Source of the DNA: Plasmodiophora brassicae | Lineage: Eukaryota; Endomyxa; Phytomyxea; Plasmodiophorida; Plasmodiophoridae | DNA length: 64,000 nt | NCBI GenBank assembly: GCA_039704465.1 | Contig: JASFAU010000002.1 | Coordinates: forward strand, 682,001 to 746,000 | Direction of reading: 5' to 3' | Part shown: positions 11,943 through 22,919 of the stretch, piece after piece | Layout: the number at the start of each line of letters is the position of its first letter | Position numbering within the stretch: position 1 is the first letter of the stretch | Position numbers and translations under genes: made by a program | Notes under the pieces: model-generated | Seen by the model: only the letters and a program-made list of their open reading frames with translations | Told to the model about the DNA's origin: nothing | Database searches by the model: none

Positions 11943-12073
11943 CTCGAACGTTCCCTGCAGGTACGAACATACGATCTCGCCGATATCCTTGATATCCGGT
12001 TCAGCGATCGCCCGGTCCTGTCACTCATTTCAGGGCAAGGAACGGTTGACCAGACATTCTGCATCTGTCTTCA

Positions 12074-12732
12074 TTATGGCCCAGTTCGCTGTCGTCTCAT
12101 TCGCCACGCGCGAAACGGTTCCTGAGGGTAGTCCTTCTTCAGGCAGCATTTCGTGAACCCCAGTCGCTCGTAAAGGCGAATGGCATTGGCGTTGCCGTCG
12201 AGGACATGCAGACGAACTTCCTGACAGCCGACCCGTTCATTGCAGGCGTCAACAACGTGCTGTATCAGGCGTGTGCCGATGCCCCGCGTGCGATACCGCT
12301 TCTGGACGGCGACAAAGAACAGGTCAAGGTAATCGGCCTTCGCCCGGCGTCGCCCGCCGCCAGTTCTCGCGCATCCGCACCGATGGTGGACGAAGATGAC
12401 GAACCCTATCGCCGATCGCGACTCGACGTCTTCGGCAACAGCGCACTCCCAGCTTTTGAACGCCTGCCGCTCTGGATCCTGCCAGGGCCGTCACGAAACA
12501 TATTGCCCTGCGACATCGCCGCCATACCAATCGTTTCGCGAGCAATTCCCGCCCATACGGCTCGACCGACGACCCGCACAGGTCCGCCGTCATCTCCTCG
12601 TCTGCCCTTCCCCGTCAGCGCATGACACGTCCGGAGGAGCCGTGGCCCGCACGTACCCAGGGCGACGAGCGCATTCAGATCGTCCGGGGAGAACGCGCGC
12701 AGCGCAACAACGGCCTTCGCAATCACATCCAT
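12074..12732 (-). CDS. GNAT-family N-acetyltransferase
   Basis: The C-terminal exon encodes a textbook GNAT fold: ADYLDLFFVAVQKRY (beta-4), the acetyl-CoA loop RTRGIG, then LHVLDGNANAIRLYERLGF (beta-5/alpha-4), with a stop at 12074-12076. Exon 1 (from ATG 12732) gives an ALRAFSPDDLNALVAL start typical of the family. It ends at CTG G|GTACGTG, and a 55-nt intron leads in phase to an exon containing SVEPYGRELLAK and AICFVTALAG. The join between that exon and the C-terminal exon (around 12400-12460) needs one more short intron whose sites I could not fix. Substrate unknown; NAA- or RimI-like protein N-acetylation is a reasonable guess. The only long same-strand ORFs do not show this gene because it is split over three frames. 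Confidence 0.75.
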
Positions 12733-12976
12733 CAGTGACCTGTCGCTGCAACGCGCCGCACCATTGTCAAATGCAGTGGCGCGTACGTTGTAACACTGTG
12801 CGCGAATGATCGGCGATTGCAGTCAACAGTCGCGACTCGGTACTGTACAGGTACAGATATAGTACGTACTATAGACTATTAACCAGGGGGTGGCGCACGG
12901 ACGGGTGACGGTGGGCGCTCTGTGAAGAACAGCGGTCGTCGCGAACCGGGTTGGTCTGGGCGCGCGACGATCGACC
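12733..12976. promoter_or_regulatory. Divergent promoter region with a 16-bp palindrome
   Basis: This 244-bp spacer lies between the GNAT start (minus) and the RPEL-Kelch start (plus). It contains a perfect 16-bp palindrome, TATAGTACGTACTATA, at 12858-12873, inside a locally AT-rich patch. It could be a binding site for a dimeric factor shared by both genes; this is inference only. Confidence 0.35.
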
Positions 12977-15325
12977 ATGGCCGACGAGTCGCTGGTGGCA
13001 GCCGGCAGCGATCGGGCGCAGAAGCTGGCGCAGCATTTGGAGAATCGCCCGACGCCCGAGACGCTCGTCGAGCACAACATTCTCAAGTGTACGTCATGGC
13101 GACGACCGACCGTCGAATGATGCGTGTGACTTTTCATCGTGGGGTAGCGTTTCGTGCCGACCCCAGCCTGCACGAGGTCATGCAGGCGCTCATCAGGACG
13201 AGACGGGAGAGCGAGCTGGGGACGCTGCTGAAACGACGTCGGTCCTTGCAGGACCTGATCGACAAGAACATTATCGTGGCAGGGCCGCCCGGTTCGCCCA
13301 ACATGCGAAACGCCAGACAGAAGCTGTTGAAACACCTTCAGCGCAGCCAGCTGAGCAACTTCCTCGTCAACCGCCCATCGCTTGTCGAGGTCGCCAAGCT
13401 GAACGTTCTGGAAGGTCGTCCCCCCTCCCCCCTCACGGGCCGCCAGCAATGCACCTCCTGACGATCGGTGTACAGATACGTTGATTTGGACGCGGGTTCA
13501 GCAGTCGGGCACGATACCATCGCCGAGGAACTGTGGCATGCTGACTGCCATCGACGATAATATCTACCTGACAGGCGGGTTCTGTGCTGAGCACCGTGCC
13601 GGGATGTCGTCAGCGGAGCTGTTATCCTACAATCTGCCCACCGAGACATGGTCACGACCATTATGTGCAGGTAAGGGACGCGCGTCGTGCATCACAGGAC
13701 CTTCTCTGAGGTGCAGATCCAGGGTCGATTCCCTGCAGTCGGTTTGCACATTCGAGTTCTGTAGTGGGCAAACAGCTCGTCGTGTTTGGAGGATGCACCG
13801 GTGATGGCCGATGGCTGAACGACGTCCATGTTCTGGATACCGAATTCGAGCAGCCGTTCGTCTCCAAATCCGCAGTATGTCCTTGTTCTCTGCCGTATGG
13901 CTCCGTTGAGAGAGGCCAACGCTGGCATAGGCTGCGAAGCATACGTGGAAGCAACTGTCACCACAGACCATGTTCCTGTGGTATGCTCCAGAGACGTCAG
14001 GCGCCAAGCCATGTGCTAGAGCGGCGCATACGGCAACGACAATTGGGACTCAGATCGTGGTCTTTGGCGGCAACGATGGCGTCCGACTGTAACCGTGTAT
14101 CTCGTCTTGCAGTGGATATGACCCTCATTGTCCATCCAGGTTTAACGATATCCACATTCTGGAAGTGGAGACGATGGGCTGGTCGAAGCCGAAAGTTCGA
14201 GGGACACCGCCGACGCCTAGAGCAGGACACGCCGCCGCTCTTGTGGACGGTCACCTGTTATTCGTGTTCGGAGGAGGATCTGCCCACGGCCCTACCAATT
14301 CCATACATGTCCTCGATCTGGAGACGTTAACTTGGACAGACCCGCAAGTGTCTGGCACGCCCCCGAGCCCGCGTCTGGGGCACAGCATGCACGTAAGCCC
14401 GGTGGAGGTTGTAATGAACCGCACCTCTCCGTTCTGATGTTTACGTCAGGTCGTTCTGGGGCCGCGTCCTCAACTGTTGGTTTTCGGTGGCGGCACGGTT
14501 GACAAGCTCTACGACGACCTGCATGTGTTTGACTGTGCAACCGGTGTCTGGTCAAGACCCAGGGACACAGGAAGCGGTTGGTAACGCAGTCGACACGCTG
14601 GCATCGGGTCTGACAGAATGATTCTTATATCAGTGCCTGCCGCGAGAACGGGGCATGCGAGTTGCCTGTTAAGGGACCCTGTATCGAACCGCGAGTCGCT
14701 GTATTTCTTTGGCGGCGCGGGCAACCAAGGTCAACTGTTCAACGATTTCTACCTGTTAGACTGCGCCTTCTTCAATGAGCAAAGGTAAGGGTTCTCCGGA
14801 AGGCGGAAGTATGTCTTCCTCATGCGTTAACAGCCTAAGCACTCCGTCTCGCACGACGCCTGGATATGATGCTGAAGCCAAACAGGTTGTATACGAGGAC
14901 AGCGAAGACGTACCAGCAGAAAATGCCAGCCTTGCAGTGGAATGGAACGCACGGGTACGGCCGTACTACGCCTCTGGAAACGCTCATACCGAATGTACAG
15001 TGCAGGTGGAAGATACGAGAAGCAGAATAGAGGACCTGCTGGCAGGTGTTAAAAGGAGAATGCATCTTGTCCAAGACCAGGCTGTTGCTCGAGAGCGTCA
15101 AATGGCCGAAGCCATGCAGGTACGTGAGACCGTTACGGTCCTCCTCCAGTTCGTAACTGAGCAGAACGACAGAGATCGTTGGACGATCTCCGCGCTGAGG
15201 TCGATGCAATCTCAGCATGCGTCAGCAATGAGCTCAATGGCTTACTGCACAACGTGTCCCCGGCGGAAGACGATGGGAAGGAATCCGGAGAGGATGGCCC
15301 TACCGACAATAACACCTACTGCTAG
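12977..15325 (+). CDS. RPEL-Kelch-coiled-coil protein
   Basis: Ten exons: 12977-13086, 13197-13414 (or from 13167), 13476-13670, 13765-13874, 13967-14088, 14140-14392, 14450-14576, 14634-14784, 14834-15119 and 15173-15325. The product is about 574 aa. The N-terminus has three RPEL motifs, which bind monomeric actin: ENRPTPETLVEHNIL, RRRSLQDLIDKNII and VNRPSLVEVAKLNVL. A 61-nt intron then joins VLE to DTLIWTRVQQSGTIPSPR, the first of about six Kelch blades (LVVFGGCTGDGRWLNDVHVLD, TPPTPRAGHAAALV, LYFFGGAGNQGQLFNDFYLLD). A coiled coil near the C-terminus (KRRMHLVQDQAVARERQ) is followed by an acidic tail. Likely a cytoskeletal protein responding to G-actin. The fourth and second introns have alternative possible sites. 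Confidence 0.82.
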
Positions 15326-15629
15326 TAACTCCCGCCCATATTGCTGCTTGACCTATTTTCATTACAATCTGTTTGAACCTGGATACTTACAACGGTCATC
15401 TACCGTGTCAGACGTCAGCCATGCATCAGCGCATGTGGAAGTTTGCTGATCAACGCCCGCGGCGAGGGGAGTTTATTCTGATGCCGTACTTGCCGAATTG
15501 GAACTTCGAAGGGAGTTCAAAACGTTCCACCAGAGCGTCTACAGCGGACGCGACGTCCACCGATTCTGGGAGCGGCCGGTGGAACGCCGTTGTTCTGCGT
15601 TTCCTCCGCAGGTTCCGCGCCGTGGAACG
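15326..15629. other. Intergenic region upstream of PC4
   Basis: About 300 bp between the RPEL-Kelch stop and the PC4 start, both plus strand. It should contain the upstream 3' end and the PC4 promoter. I see no RNA gene or repeat. Open frames here on both strands lack conserved features. Confidence 0.5.
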
Positions 15630-16180
15630 ATGTCGGGAATGAAGAGGCGCAAGCGTGCTGTTGATGGCGACGCCGCCGTTAAGCGGGGACCAGCTGACCC
15701 GAGCATTGCCGGGAAGGTTGCGAGCGCTGGTTCCGACGCCGTCGTCAAGCAGGAGCGCGATGGTGCTGCAGATCATGAACAAGGCAGGGATGGTGTAGAT
15801 CGCGAGGTTAGCGGCGATGTGATCGGCGATCACCCGGATCTCTTGTCGCGTACCACAGAGTCGATCGTGTTCCAGGTCAGATGCGGATGATGCTGCAATT
15901 CCACCAGGCGCAGACCGCTGGTTTCTGAGCATCATCTGATCGCAGATATCCGACAAGAGGCGCGTTTCGGTTCGCAAATGGAAGAAGAGTCTGTACGTAG
16001 ATATTCGCGAGTATTATGAGAAGAATGGGGAAACGCTACCGGGTTCCAAAGGTACTCTGGACCTCACTGTCACTGCAGGGATCCTGACGGCGTCTAGGAA
16101 TATCGTTATCTGTTGCGCAGTGGCAATGGATTCGAGACAATGCCGAAGCGATCGACGCGGCTGTTGCTGAGATGACTTGA
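15630..16180 (+). CDS. SUB1: Transcriptional coactivator PC4/Sub1
   Basis: Exons 15630-15875, 15946-16051 and 16098-16180 give 144 aa; introns are 70 and 46 nt. The C-terminal half is the single-stranded-DNA-binding PC4 domain: ISDKRRVSVRKWKKSLYVD, IREYYEKNGETLPGSKG, GISLSVAQWQWIRDNAEAI. The N-terminal half is charged and disordered (MSGMKRRKRAVDGDAAVKRG), as in other Sub1 proteins. PC4 binds melted promoter DNA and assists RNA polymerase II transcription and DNA repair. The usual length of the domain is kept and no key residue appears lost. A long antisense ORF overlaps exon 1 and is treated as a shadow. Confidence 0.92.
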
Positions 16181-16257
16181 AGGATTCGCATTGATTTGTG
16201 GCACACTATTGTGTATTCGGAAATCTGTCAATCGTGAGGCGCTAGGGTGCCTGTCGG

Positions 16258-19200
16258 TCAATTCGTATCCATAGACTCGATTCTAGGCTGGTCTGCGTCA
16301 GCGTTGCTGACGATGCTGCGTGTCGAAGGCTCTCGTGTCAGAGGAAGCGCGACGGCTTCGGACATAGACGAGCCGATTGAGGACGCGTGTCTCAGCTTAT
16401 CGCCGATTCGTGGCGTTGCAGGGCTGGCACTACTAATCGAAGCTGACCGCGATTTCGACTCAATCCTGTGCGGGACGACCTGTACTTCGGTCTGCCCAGC
16501 CCTGCGGTCGCCAAGCAGGAAGACGAACTTCTTGAGCGGTTCGGATAAAGTCGCATCGAACATCTCGTCCAGGCGGGACCGCGCGTAATAGTCGCGCATG
16601 GACCGATTGATGATCGTCATAGCTTTCTGAAGGTTCCGTCGGCGAATCTGCGTCCGGGCCCTGGTAATCCACCCGACGGCGTAGGCTCGCGCTATCAGGA
16701 ACAGGCGCAGCATCGCGATCTTGCTGCGAATCGCAAACCCAAGGTTGTTCAGGTGGATGGCGTCGATCGGGTTCTGGTTGAAGAACGTGATCCTAGCACG
16801 TCGTCCTGCGTTGTCATCAGCAACAATGTCGTGTGCGTACATCAGGTTTGTGTCGCGTACCTCTCCAAATCTTTTGAAGCTTAGTCGCCTCTTGGTGCAG
16901 GATCTTGAGACGCTCCGGTCGGTTGCCGCCAAGCTTGACGTAGATGTAGTTGTGGCCGATTGCCATCGAGTTCGAGCGTTCGATAGCCTCCTGCCGTTTC
17001 TTCTGGTACGTTTCCGTCTTCATGAACCGCCGAATCCGTCGTTGAAGGCGGATCATCTGCATGGTGAACACGTGGTATGGGACGCGCTTGCGCAGCACTG
17101 CGCAATCTCTCGTTGATATCGGGCACGTAGGCCGTAAGGAAAGCAGTGCACATACCAATGTTCGTGATGCGACGCGTATGATTGCCCCTGAACCGACGCT
17201 GGATAAAGAGCACGATCTGCATCGTGTTGCTTCGCATCTGCTGCTTGTCGCGCTGGATAACGGCCTGCCGGACGCGCATCAGGAACACGCGCACACCTCG
17301 CTGGATGATGATCGCCGCCTGCATCATGCGGGTTTCCTCAGGCGGGAATGTGGAGAACGCGATCGGTGGTTCGCATTCGATGCTGTCGGTGAACTCGTCT
17401 TCGGTTGGGAACACGATTGCGTCCGGGCCACTCTCCAGGGCGCCGTCTCCCTGCGTGATCACATCACGAACCGACGTCTGCAGGACGGGGATCGGCACAA
17501 ACTCGTCGCCGCTGCCGGGTACGCTCAATGTGTCTGCCTCGTTCGACATGATCCGAACACGTTCCACAGGCGTCGTCTCGGGGACCGGGAATGCGAACGG
17601 CAATTGGCCAAAGTTCACGCTGACTTGCGGTGGAGCACGTTTCTCACTGCTGGCCTGCGCGTCGTGGTCCATCTCGGCCGCTGGCCTACTGCTTTGGACC
17701 GTCGACGCCGTCCTCTGCCTGATGCCGGCGGTTGTCAGGCCTTTGATTGCAATAGCGGGCAGGACGGGCGACGACGACAGCAACTGGTACTGCTGCTCGA
17801 CGCTGGCGGCCGGGAACACACGACTGCCATGGCCAAACAGGACGGCCACCTCGACACCGTTCTTGAACAACGTCAGCGACCCGTTGAACGTGTCAATGAC
17901 AACGCCGACGATATCGCCAGGTCGGTACCCGCTAGCATAGATCATGCTCTGCTGGTTGAAGTAGGCGCGGCCGTCAGATGCGACCCCCATGCTGAACGCG
18001 TCGGCGCCGAGGTACTCGGGCCGGGACAGCGGCGTCTCCGTCGTGACGCCCACCATCCAGTCGAAATGCGACCCGATGGCCACTGCCTCGAAGTAGAATC
18101 GACCATGGACCTGGGCCCGCTGCTCCATGTCCTGCACGAGCTCGATTCCCCGAGCGCGCAACACGATGTCGTCGTCGATCTCGTTCAGGTCGGCGCCCGC
18201 GTACCCGGTCATGTGCAAGGCCAGACTGAGCTCTTCGATCGAGTTCGTCAACGGCGCATCGGGGCCGTTCTCGCGCGCGATCAGTATATGCTCGTCGATG
18301 CACGAGTCTTGCACCATCGAAATTCGCCTGCTGAGCCGTCTGGCGTGATGTGGCGCCGCTGCCGAATCGAGGGACGTGACCGACGTTGCTCTCGAATGCG
18401 CCCTGGTGGACGGTGCGGTGCCGTCCAGCGCCGCTGCTGCCTTTCGACGCTCCGCTTCCTTCACCTTCTTCGCCTTCTCTGCCGACTTGACGTATTCGGT
18501 GTGGACCGCACGCAGGCACGACCAGATGGTCTTGACAATGTCGTCGCGCCCGGCGACCTTGGTGATGTCACGAAGCGAAGAGAGCATCATCTTCAAGTGG
18601 CGCCGCGCGTGATGATCAGGCAGGCGAGGGTACTGCGACACTGGGTTCGTTGACCGAATGACCGCCCAGCGCGGGTACTCGGACGGCGCATCCATGTGCA
18701 TGGCCGTGTACCCTTCGTTGGCGACCGTCAGCAGCGGGTGGCAATCCTCGACGCTCAGCGTCGTCTTGTTGCGAATCGGTGTGTAGATCGACCCTGGCGT
18801 GAACGCGTTCATGTCGATATCGCGATACGACGCCATCTTGGTCAGGAACGTGCACCGCTGTTGGTTGAAGATGCGCTCGCAGGATAGGGCCAGCAGGTCG
18901 CCCGTATGCTTCAGCAGGCTGGGCAGACGCCCGCACAGCAGTCGTGAGTCGCGGCGCTGCTTGTCGAAGTATTTGAAGATGTGGCCGTGCAACATGGCGC
19001 GATCCTTGCGGATGTCGCTGAGCGTGTTGTACTCCAGGAGCATACGCCGCTCCTGCGTCAGCGACATCATCAGCTTGCGCTCGTTGATGACGAACACGCT
19101 GGCGATCGCCTCGACAGTCAACAGCTGCTGTTCGTGTTTGCGCTCGATTTCGACCAGGGCATCCTCGATCGACCCCATCTCGTCGTTGTCATTGCTGACG

Positions 19201-19487
19201 GTCTGACTGACCATATTCGACACGAGCGAGTTGACCTCCTCGCACCATCGTTTGGTCAGGTCCCGCTCAGCGCCGATCACATCATCCTGTAAACGCTTCA
19301 ACGTGGACAGGTTCGCGCCTCCCGACTTCCTCAGCAACTCCTGCCAGGGCTGGTCGTTTGCCTTGGCACCGATCTTCAGCGTCACTGGGCCCGACGCCTG
19401 TGCATGCGGCACCGTTTGCGCACTCCCCAACATCGATGCACACGACGAATCAGCAATGACACACTTCAAGGTACAGTACGATCGCAT
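16258..19487 (-). CDS. SPRY-domain protein with IQ motifs
   Basis: Exons on the minus strand: 19487-17156, 17106-16861 and 16805-16258 (1041 aa). The first 450 residues are largely helical (ERKLMMSLTQERRMLLEY and similar). A SPRY domain follows at about 455-580 (GRFYFEAVAIGSHFDWMVGV, GRAYFNQQSMIYASGYRPGD, DTFNGSLTLFKNGVEVA). The C-terminal third has several IQ-type calmodulin-binding helices: IIIQRGVRVFLMRV, VLFIQRRFRGNHTRR, IRLQRRIRRF and ATKLQKIWRGRRARI, the last created by splicing. It is probably a calmodulin-regulated scaffold. No enzymatic domain is visible. The first intron's acceptor has two in-phase options. Confidence 0.82.
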
Positions 19488-19827
19488 GGCCGTATATTGA
19501 TGATTTCATACGGTTACTGCACAGACTCGTCATGGCGTCCGGCACGCTGGCAACGACAGCGATCCGGCGTGCGAATGCGTGTTCCACCTCGTGAGGTCCA
19601 CGGTGGTGCCGGCGTGCGGCTGGAGTCCGACGGACGAGGAGGGGCCGAACGAGTGTAACACCCTGAGAGGTGTCCCGAGGCCCAGTCAATTCGGATATTG
19701 ATTCATTTGTCTGGGGGGTCGGCGCGGCGCGCGTCTGCCATCGTCACAGGCAACACGGCACAGAGCCGCCGTGGGCCGCGACGTCACCACACCCGTCGAG
19801 GATCAGGCGACAGACGATTACCGCGTG
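19488..19827. other. Divergent intergenic region, SPRY-IQ / acyl-CoA synthetase
   Basis: About 340 bp between two divergent starts. The acyl-CoA synthetase frame stays open back to about 19771 without an ATG, so the gene might start further upstream with another exon. I see no other feature. Confidence 0.45.
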
Positions 19828-22779
19828 ATGCTGGCTGTGGGCACGCTGCTCGGGGTGGCGGCTGGCGCCGCCGCGTACCGCGGCAGACCGGCTCCGATCG
19901 AGGTCGATCCTGCCTATGTGGAGACCGACCCGGATACGTTGTCGGAATACCCGGATGCTAGTGACAAAGGCATGTCGATCGGGTCGGACAGATGCGACAT
20001 TGAGTTCCCGGTCTTCTTGGCCAAGAAAGGGTACCGGGCGCTTGCACGTAGTTCGCCGTATCGGCGCTGACATCGTGCAGGACGGCTTCGGACGCACCTG
20101 TTACTGTATCACAGTGGATGCAGCAGGCGGCACGTCAGTTCCCGAACGCCCCCGCTCTGAAAGTCGAGGAGAAGGTACTCGTCCCGGTACAATGCGTCAT
20201 GACCAAATCTGATGTGCTCTGGGCAGAACGCCACCGGCGATTTGGAGTGGACCGCGACCAGCTGGTCGGAATATAATGCCCAGGTTAGGACGGCGGCCAA
20301 AGCGTTCATCCATCTAGGCGTCATGCAGTTCGATTCCGTCTGTATCATCGGGTTCAATCGTCCGGAGTGGTTGATCGCCGACCTGGGCGCTATCTGGTGC
20401 GGCGCGAAAGCCGCCGGCATCTACACGACGAACGAACCCGCGTCTGCTGCCTACATTGTGTCTCACTGCAAGGCCAAAGTCGTTGTCGCCGAGGACTGGA
20501 AACAGGTCAAGAAGTTCATTCAAGTCATCGATCAGATCCCCGAGTGTCGTGCGTTCGTTGTTTACAGGGTTAGGAGCAGTCGTATAGGACGTCGACCCTC
20601 AGCACGTACTGATGATGCCCTTGCAGGACATTAGCGACAGTGAGCTAAAGGAGGCGCGCCTGCATCGGCCAACGTATAAATGGTCTGAATTCATGGCGCT
20701 TTCTGACGATAGCGACAAGCTGGAGACTACGCTGAATGAACGACTGGCTGCGCAGCGCCCAGGCCATGTTTGCACCTTGATCTATACGTCAGGAACGACT
20801 GGACCACCAAAGGCGGTCATGGTGACGCACGATGCCGTCACGTTCATGTGCAAACAAGTCGCATTCGCCTTGCCTGATGCGGGCACCGTCCAGGAAAGCT
20901 CGATCTCCTACTTGCCTCTGTCACATATTGCCGCTCAGGTGCTGGACATCTACGTGCCGATCTGGGCCTCGGCCCTTGGAACGCAGCCGGCCACGCTGTG
21001 GTTCGCACGCCCGGACGCCCTGAAAGGTACGCAGCAATCTTTGTGGTAAAATCCCTGACCTGACTGGAGACATGGTTAGGGTCGCTCCCGGGCACGCTGG
21101 CCGCCGCGCGCCCCACTTTCTTCTTTGTATGCGAACGAGTTTCGCGAAGGAAATGTTCATTTCTGACCTCAGTGGCAGGGTGTTCCGCGAGTCTATGTAC
21201 TATCGATCGCATGGGTGGGCGCGGATAACAGAGGGTGACTTTGCGTGCAGGAGAAAATCGCAGAGCGGATGCAGGCAGTAGAGGCGACCAGCACAGGTTT
21301 GAAAGCAGCCATCGCGAACTGGGCGAAATCGGTGGGCCGGGCGTCATACCGTAACCGCCAGATCAACGGGAGTCACTACACGCCCTGGATGGAATTCATT
21401 GCGGACGCCTTCGTATTTAAGCAGGTCCAGAAGAAACTCGGCTTCGACCGGTATCTCGCGTGCCGTACCCGATGTTATTTACCCGAATATCGATAACATG
21501 GCGTCAGGTGTCGTGTCAAGTTCACAGGTGCCGCGCCCATATCTTTGGAGACACTCGAGTATTTGGCGTCTGTTGGTCTGACAGTACTGGAACTCTGTAG
21601 GTTACATGGGTGATTGTTGTGGTCGTTCAACTGGACTGACCTGTGTGTGAAGATGGGATGTCGGAATGCACCGGTGCGTGTCACTTCAATACGGTGAAAG
21701 CTCAGATGGCGGGATCAGTAGGCCGCTCATTGGAGGGTATCGAGGTCCGTCTCGAACATGTCGCTGGTCGTGATAAGCCAGGAGAAGGTACGGCGCGACA
21801 TCCGTCCTTAGTGAACCTGCCTCACCTGGGCCCATTCGGCAGGTGAAATTCTGATTCGTGGCCGCAACAACATGGCGGGGTAAAAGAACTGGTCCTCAAA
21901 ATTCTGTTAATAATCAAGTGATAGCGGTCGATGTTTAGTTACTATCTGGACGCTGAGAAGACTTCGCAAACGATCGACGCAAACGGTTTTATTCATTCGG
22001 GGTACGCGCCTGATTCGTGTCGAACCTTTGATCTTCATACGCATTTCCCTGCAGGGACATCGGGCGCAAAGATGAATACGGGTTCTATTATATTTCTGGT
22101 CGAATCAAAGAACTAATTATCACGTCAGCCACATTGGGACCCACTTTCAATGCCTGTCTGATCGTATCGTTAGGGCTGGTGGAGAAAACGTTGCTCCGAT
22201 CCCAATCGAGCATTCAATCAAGTCCGAGTGTCCAGCGCTTTCCAACGTCATCATGATCGGCGATCGTATGAAGTACAATGTCGCGCTGTAAGACACCAAC
22301 ACGTTGATAGCTTGGCACCCTCTAACATTTCGGGTGAACTATAGAATCACCTTGAAGACCAAGATATCACCTGACGGGACACCTCTTCCCGATCTTGATG
22401 GCCCGGCACTGGACGTCAACCCGAACGTGAAAACCGTGTCCCAGGCCCAGAAGGATCCAACGTGGCGCGCTTACATCCAGAAAGGCATCGATGCAACCAA
22501 TTCAGCTGTATCAAGACGGATATATCTGTCCGTTGTTAGAAATGCATTTCATTGACTGTATTCTCAGACGACATCGAACGCGTCTAAAGTCCAGAAATTC
22601 GAGATACTACCATTGGACCTGAGTGTCGGCGGCGGGGAACTGACACCGTCATTGAAGGCCTGCCGGCCAGCGTAAGTCCACGCTGCATTGCTCGCTGAAC
22701 GTATCGCTCCTGATGATTTGTAATGTCCAATAGGATTGTTCAGAAGTACAAAGACCTCATCGACAGCATGTATAAGTAG
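19828..22779 (+). CDS. Long-chain acyl-CoA synthetase, bubblegum (ACSBG) type
   Basis: Sixteen exons sum to 2124 nt (707 aa): 19828-20030, 20081-20174, 20227-20568, 20627-21026, 21080-21126, 21179-21196, 21251-21450, 21508-21596, 21653-21787, 21843-21879, 21939-22001, 22055-22123, 22174-22287, 22345-22507, 22568-22671, 22734-22779. The enzyme activates long-chain fatty acids to acyl-CoA through an acyl-AMP intermediate. Visible motifs are the P-loop YTSGTTGPPKAVMVTH, GSLPGTLAAARPTFFFGVPRVYEKI across three exons, FTGAAPIS, YGMSECTG, GFIHSGDIG, GRIKELIITAGGEN and the end LTPSLK. The N-terminus MLAVGTLLGVAAGAAAY could be a membrane anchor. Exon 6 is only 18 nt. All catalytic motifs are intact. 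Confidence 0.93.
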
Positions 22780-22919
22780 TCAGGCAAGCGGTGGCAGTGC
22801 TTGTTGTCCAGTGCACTGCCCCGGTTTCCAGGAATACACAAACCATAGCCTTCGTTCCCCAATTCAGTCGTGGACGGTAGCGACCAGCGGTAACCGTTTA
22901 TTTCGGTAAGTGACCGTTC

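Noticed and set aside
12206..12625. 139-aa plus-strand ORF
   Set aside because: The minus strand here encodes the clear GNAT core; the plus ORF is antisense to it.
13720..13740. tRNA T-arm-like GGTCGATTCC
   Set aside because: No acceptor stem, D-arm or anticodon arm can be placed around it, and it lies in a Kelch-gene intron.
15450..15977. 175-aa minus-strand ORF opposite PC4
   Set aside because: PC4 on the plus strand is confirmed by its DNA-binding domain and splicing; the minus ORF covers the same bases without a domain.
20569..20587. Possible 19-nt mini-intron in the acyl-CoA synthetase
   Set aside because: A 58-nt intron (20569-20626) with a branch-like CTGATGAT and a better acceptor keeps frame and fits the family; the very short one is not required.
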